Source of the DNA: a bacterium
GTDB taxonomy: Bacteria > Acidobacteriota > Aminicenantia > Aminicenantales > Aminicenantaceae
Assembly: GCA_018335295.1 (NCBI GenBank)
Contig: JAGXKI010000002.1
Span: forward strand, 66,643 to 124,037
DNA: 57,395 nt
Direction: 5' to 3'
In this document: positions 53,455 to 57,395 of the stretch, one piece after another
Numbering within the stretch: the first letter of the stretch is position 1
Layout of the letters: every line of letters begins with the position of its first letter
Notes under the pieces: generated by a model
The model's input: the letters and a program-made list of their open reading frames with translations, nothing else
The model's database searches: none
Told to the model about the DNA's origin: nothing
Made by a program: the position numbers and the translations under genes

Positions 53455-53919
53455 ATGAAAAGAAGAGAAGCCCTCATGGCCTTAGGGAGTGTGGCCCTGA
53501 TAGGCCCCCATCTTTTCTGCACTAAAGAAAGGAGCAATCCAATGAAAAAAGAGATCAAAACCAATAAGGCCCCTCAGGCTATAGGCCCTTATTCCCAAGC
53601 CATCGAAGCCAACGGGTTCGTTTTTGTCTCAGGGCAAATCGCTCTGGATCCTTCCACAGGAAAATTGATTCAGGGAGGAATCAAAGAACAAACCCAACAG
53701 GCCTTAGCCAATGTCAAAGCCATCCTGGAAGAATCAGGAAGTTCCCTAGAAAAGGTCGCTAAATGCACGGTATTCCTCAAGGACCTCAACGATTACGGCT
53801 CCATGAATGAAGTTTATGGAAAATTCTTCTCTCCCCCATATCCCGCCAGAGCCGCGGTTCAGGTAGCCCGACTTCCTAAAGATGTTAAAGTGGAAATTGA
53901 AGCTATGGCCACTAAATAA
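53455..53919 (+). CDS. ridA: RidA family enamine/imine deaminase with dual start
   Basis: A 154-residue RidA protein. Residues 30-154 are a complete RidA domain (APQAIGPYSQAIEANGFVFVSGQ, VKCTVFL-like region, PARAAVQVARLPKDVKVEIEA) with the catalytic arginine in PARAAV. The N-terminal 25 residues (KRREALMALGSVALIGPHLFC) look like a Tat or lipoprotein leader, unusual for RidA. A second start at 53542 opens exactly on the cytosolic form and has its own strong site AAAGGAG 7 nt upstream; the outer start has AGAGGT. It lies upstream of hydantoinase genes whose products could release reactive enamines or imines. Confidence 0.88.
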   Translation: MKRREALMALGSVALIGPHLFCTKERSNPMKKEIKTNKAPQAIGPYSQAIEANGFVFVSGQIALDPSTGKLIQGGIKEQTQQALANVKAILEESGSSLEKVAKCTVFLKDLNDYGSMNEVYGKFFSPPYPARAAVQVARLPKDVKVEIEAMATK

Positions 53920-53986
53920 CTGAAATCCCGGATTTTCCTTTCGAAACAATTCTATGAAAACAGAGTGGAAAAGCAGATAGATTCTG

Positions 53987-55981
53987 ATGGAAAATGAGAT
54001 TCGCGTAGGCGTAGATACCGGGGGAACGTTTACTGATTTCGTATTCGAAAAAAAGGGTGAAATTTCTATAGATAAAATCCCCTCCACCCCTCACAACCCT
54101 TCTCTCTCCATTCTCAAAGGTATCCAAAAGTTTTTCCCCAAGGAATCTTCGTTGGTGGTCATCCACGGAACCACGGTAACTACCAATGCTCTTTTGGAAA
54201 GAAAGGGAGGACGCATTGCCCTTATCACCACCCGGGGATTCGAGGATGTCCTTACCATCGGTCGCCAAACTCGACAAAATCTTTACCTTTTAAGAGGAGA
54301 ACAGCGCACTCCCCTTCTCTCCCGAAGCTCCTGTTTTTCGGTCGACGAAAGAACCACCTCTTTCGCAAATATAGAAAAAAAAGTGTCCCTCCCAGAGCTG
54401 GAGAATATTTTAGAAAGAATTAAAAAAAAGAATATTGAAGCTGTAGCGGTTTGCCTTATCCATTCTTACACTAATCCAAACAATGAACAATTCATTCATG
54501 AACAGCTGAAGAAAGAACGCATTCCTTCCTCTATTTCCACCCACCTCCTCCCCGAACACCGGGAGTATGAAAGAACGGCCGTGACCGCCGTGAATGCTTA
54601 CCTTATTCCGGTGATGAATCGTTATTTAACGGATCTCCAGAAAAAAATCCCCTCTAAAAATCTTCGCATCATGCAGTCCAACGAAGGACATATTTCCCCC
54701 TCAACAGCCAAAGAAGAACCCATAAGAACCACTCTCTCTGGCCCTGCCGGAGGAGTTGTGGGGGCTTTCCGCCTGGGAGAAACAGTGGGATTTAAGAATA
54801 TCATAACCTTTGATATGGGAGGAACTTCCTGTGATGTCTCCTTGGTGGATGGTCAAATCAGACGCACCCACGAAAGTTTCATCGGTGATTTCCCTATCCG
54901 GCTCCCTGTGATAGACATCCATTCGGTCGGTGCAGGCGGTGGGTCGATCGCTTATATGGACAAAGGAGGCTCCCTCCGGGTAGGCCCTCAAAGTGCGGGA
55001 GCTTACCCCGGCCCCGCTTGCTATGGGAACTCCCTTTCCCCTACAGTTACGGACGCAAACCTTGTCTTGGGACGGTTGGCCCCAGACCTATTTTTAGGGG
55101 GAAACATGTCCATTTACCCTCAAAGAAGCCGCCAGGCCGTCCAAAAAGTAGCCCGAAATATAAATAGATCTGTCGAAGAAACCGCCCAGGGAATCATCGA
55201 TATCGCCAATGCCAATATGGAAAAAGCTTTACGGGTGATATCGGTGGAAAGAGGTTTCGACCCCCGGAATTTCTCCCTTTTTTCTTTCGGAGGAGCTGGG
55301 GGGATGCACGCTGTAGACATAGCTTCTCATCTTCATATGAAACAGGTGATCGTTCCTAAAAATGCAGGAGTTCTCTCTGCTCTGGGCCTTCTTCTTGCTG
55401 ATTCAATTAAGGATTATTCTCTCTCCCTCTTGAAATCCGTCCATCGTATTCCCAAGACAGAATTAGAAAAACACTACGCTCAGCTGAAACAAAAAAGTTC
55501 GGAGGATATGCAAAAAGAAGGCTATACCAAAGAAAACATCCATATCCAGCCTCTTATTGACCTTAGGTATGAGGGACAATCCTACGAAATCACCATCCCC
55601 TACCGAAACCATCACTCCCTCTCTTCCGATTTCCACCAGGCTCATGAAAAACTATATTCCTACCATCATCCCCATCGGTCTGTGGAGATCGCGAACATCC
55701 GAGTGAAAGCTGTAGGGGCAGGAAAGAAATTAAGACTTAAAAAATACCCTCTGGAGTCCTCCTCAGCCAAGGGAGCTGTCTTGAAGAGCCAATCTCTTTA
55801 TTATAAAGGAAAAAAATACCAGGCTCAGGTATATGACCGCATTCGTTTGAAACCTGGAAATCAAATCATCGGTCCGGCTTTGATTGTTGGCTATGAGTCC
55901 ACCACATTTCTCCCCCCTTTTCATTCCCTCCGGGTGGATGGTTATTTGAATTCAATCATCCAAAAGGTTAAAAATGGATAA
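53987..55981 (+). CDS. hyuA: Hydantoinase/oxoprolinase subunit A
   Basis: A 664-residue ASKHA-fold ATPase subunit. The phosphate-binding VGVDTGGTFTDFVFE is at residues 7-21, TFDMGGTSCDVSLVDG is the second nucleotide motif, and SFGGAGGMHAVDIA the third. The family hydrolyses hydantoins or 5-oxoproline with ATP, or carboxylates ketones, together with subunit B. Substrate cannot be decided. It overlaps hyuB by 8 bp. Confidence 0.92.
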   Translation: MENEIRVGVDTGGTFTDFVFEKKGEISIDKIPSTPHNPSLSILKGIQKFFPKESSLVVIHGTTVTTNALLERKGGRIALITTRGFEDVLTIGRQTRQNLYLLRGEQRTPLLSRSSCFSVDERTTSFANIEKKVSLPELENILERIKKKNIEAVAVCLIHSYTNPNNEQFIHEQLKKERIPSSISTHLLPEHREYERTAVTAVNAYLIPVMNRYLTDLQKKIPSKNLRIMQSNEGHISPSTAKEEPIRTTLSGPAGGVVGAFRLGETVGFKNIITFDMGGTSCDVSLVDGQIRRTHESFIGDFPIRLPVIDIHSVGAGGGSIAYMDKGGSLRVGPQSAGAYPGPACYGNSLSPTVTDANLVLGRLAPDLFLGGNMSIYPQRSRQAVQKVARNINRSVEETAQGIIDIANANMEKALRVISVERGFDPRNFSLFSFGGAGGMHAVDIASHLHMKQVIVPKNAGVLSALGLLLADSIKDYSLSLLKSVHRIPKTELEKHYAQLKQKSSEDMQKEGYTKENIHIQPLIDLRYEGQSYEITIPYRNHHSLSSDFHQAHEKLYSYHHPHRSVEIANIRVKAVGAGKKLRLKKYPLESSSAKGAVLKSQSLYYKGKKYQAQVYDRIRLKPGNQIIGPALIVGYESTTFLPPFHSLRVDGYLNSIIQKVKNG

Positions 55982-57395
55982 ATTTGACCCCATTGAGCTG
56001 GAGTTTTTTAAAAATATTTTCGTCTCTATATCTGAAGAAATGGGAGCTGTACTGGGCCGGACTGCTCTCTCTCCGAATATTAAAGAAAGAAAAGATTTTT
56101 CTTGTGCTCTGTTCACCAAAAAGGGAGATACTTTAGCCCAAGGATCCCATATTCCTGTCCATTTGGGAGCTATGCCTCTCTCTGTTCAAGCAGCCTTAGA
56201 TTCAATGCACCTGGAAGAAGGAGATTTAGTGGTTCTCAATGACCCTTACCACGGCGGAACTCATCTCCCGGATATAACCTGTATTTCTCCTGTATTTCTA
56301 GAAAAGAGGCTGAGTTTTCTCGTGGCTAACCGAGCTCATCACTCGGATGTAGGAGGAATGACCCCGGGTTCCATGCCCTTAGCCACCGAACTTTTCCAGG
56401 AAGGCTTGATCATCCCTCCTTTGAAATTGGTGAAAAAAGGTAAAACCAACCAACCCCTTCTTCAATTCATCCTCTCCAACGTCCGCACCCCCGATGAACG
56501 GGAAGGAGATCTTCACGCACAGATGGCTGCAAACAATAAAGGGAAACAAAGAATCAAGGAAATCATCGATAAATATGGAATTAAAAAAATCAACCGATAC
56601 TCATCTTACATACAGGATTATACAGAGAAAATAATGCAGGAAACCATCAAAGAAATCCCGGATGGAAGCTATGAATTCACCGACTACCTGGATGGAGACG
56701 GCATCCAGAACAAGCCCATCTCCCTCAGTGTTCGGTTGAGCATTGAGGGTTCCCAAGCCATTATCGATTTCAGTTCTTCCTCCCCCCAAGTGGAAGGGAG
56801 TGTCAACGCCAATTATGCGGTGACCTATTCCGCTGTACTCTACGTTTTCCGCTCTTTGATTGAAGAAAATATCCCTTTCAACACCGGTTTGATACGGCCC
56901 CTGAATATCATCGCTCCCCTGGGTACAGTAGTGAACGCCCGATTTCCTTCTGCTACCGCTGGAGGGAATGTGGAAACCTCCCAAAGGATCGTGGACGTCC
57001 TCTTAGGAGCCCTCTCTCAAGCCATTCCCGAAAAAATACCGGCTGCCAGTTCAGGGACGATGAACAATGTGGCATTTGGAGGGTTCCATCCCCAAAGCAG
57101 CACCAACTTTGCTTATTACGAAACCATCGGAGGAGGAATGGGAGCTTCAGCCCGCTCTCCCGGATTAAGTGGAGTTCACACTCACATGACCAATTCTCTC
57201 AATACTCCCTTGGAAGCTCTTGAAAACTATTTGCCCATAAAAATCAATCAGTACTCACTCCGTCGAGGTTCAGGAGGAAAGGGAAAATACAAGGGAGGGG
57301 AAGGAATCATTCGAGAGTATCAATTTCTGGTGCCCACTCAAGTGACGATCATTTCAGACCGCCGAAAATTCGCTCCTTACGGTCTTCAAGGAGGA
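55974..57395 (+). CDS. hyuB: Hydantoinase/oxoprolinase subunit B, 3' end missing
   Basis: The frame is open from the ATG at 55974 to the right edge (474 codons). Diagnostic elements are DFSCALFTKKGDTLAQGSHIPVHLGAM, VVLNDPYHGGTHLPDITCISPVF, ANRAHHSDVGGMTPGSMP and the YETIGGGMGASARSPGLSGVHTHMTN block. It forms the catalytic partner of subunit A. Subunit order A then B with overlapping ends is the standard arrangement. The missing C-terminus is expected to be roughly 40-100 residues from usual family lengths. Confidence 0.92.
   Translation, partial: MDKFDPIELEFFKNIFVSISEEMGAVLGRTALSPNIKERKDFSCALFTKKGDTLAQGSHIPVHLGAMPLSVQAALDSMHLEEGDLVVLNDPYHGGTHLPDITCISPVFLEKRLSFLVANRAHHSDVGGMTPGSMPLATELFQEGLIIPPLKLVKKGKTNQPLLQFILSNVRTPDEREGDLHAQMAANNKGKQRIKEIIDKYGIKKINRYSSYIQDYTEKIMQETIKEIPDGSYEFTDYLDGDGIQNKPISLSVRLSIEGSQAIIDFSSSSPQVEGSVNANYAVTYSAVLYVFRSLIEENIPFNTGLIRPLNIIAPLGTVVNARFPSATAGGNVETSQRIVDVLLGALSQAIPEKIPAASSGTMNNVAFGGFHPQSSTNFAYYETIGGGMGASARSPGLSGVHTHMTNSLNTPLEALENYLPIKINQYSLRRGSGGKGKYKGGEGIIREYQFLVPTQVTIISDRRKFAPYGLQGG

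Noticed and set aside
1-57395. CRISPR arrays, tRNA or rRNA genes, insertion sequences, prophage
   Set aside because: No regularly spaced direct repeats, no cloverleaf with a T-arm consensus, and no transposase, integrase or phage structural gene were seen on either strand by reading.

Overview
The window looks like a piece of a chromosome from a Gram-negative, probably anaerobic, peptide- and amino-acid-fermenting bacterium. The combination is what I would expect from Acidobacteriota-like lineages such as the Aminicenantes: a very large secreted tricorn-type protease, a VPS10/BNR-repeat protein, paired M16 proteins, several M20 peptidases, a tungsten-type aldehyde:ferredoxin oxidoreductase (AOR), Tat signals, a short SerA beside a class V aminotransferase, and outer-membrane beta-barrels. 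This taxonomic reading is an inference from gene content; no rRNA or other phylogenetic anchor is present. Gene density is high. I saw no tRNA, rRNA, CRISPR array, insertion sequence or phage gene.

Left part (1-8965). A minus-strand cluster reads from a divergent promoter near 5490 leftwards: a Tat-signal class V aminotransferase fold protein, a kynureninase-like PLP enzyme, a PflX-type radical SAM protein that also carries a twin-arginine leader, and an exported GH63-like glycosidase cut by the left edge. Facing the other way are a DUF362/ferredoxin protein, a small YeaQ-type membrane protein, an outer-membrane barrel and a CPG2-like M20 peptidase.

Central left (9100-19050). This holds the serine-pathway pair (class V aminotransferase plus SerA), a NifS cysteine desulfurase, a DUF4416 protein, a formimidoylglutamase-like ureohydrolase, a patatin, and a three-gene operon of P-loop NTPase (THEP1 type), AOR and a tandem class II aldolase. 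The operon is followed by a roughly 148-bp inverted-repeat element.

Centre (19142-28927). asnS is followed by a tightly packed operon rimO-pgpA-cinA-thpR-plsY-gpsA-TPR protein, with four successive ATGA stop/start overlaps. It joins tRNA charging, ribosome modification, nucleotide repair and phospholipid synthesis. Convergent to it is metK-ahcY, the SAM/SAH cycle, with a perfect 14-bp inverted repeat just upstream of metK.

Centre right (29177-44730). Two M16-family proteins overlap, both without the zinc motif, and are followed by glutamate formimidoyltransferase. Then come a zinc/manganese ABC transporter (substrate-binding protein, ATPase, permease), galactokinase, a PepD-type dipeptidase, a PAS/degenerate-GGDEF protein, an SH3b protein, a small membrane protein, and a two-gene pair of a helical-repeat protein and an HD-GYP-like protein sharing a homologous N-terminal domain.

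Right part (44751-57395). This holds an amino-acid permease fused to two UspA domains, a tricorn protease with a BNR-repeat protein upstream in the same direction, a RidA protein with two well-formed translation starts (exported and cytosolic), and hydantoinase/oxoprolinase subunits A and B, with B cut by the right edge. Overall the genes suggest extracellular protein and peptide breakdown feeding intracellular amino-acid, histidine/folate and serine metabolism.
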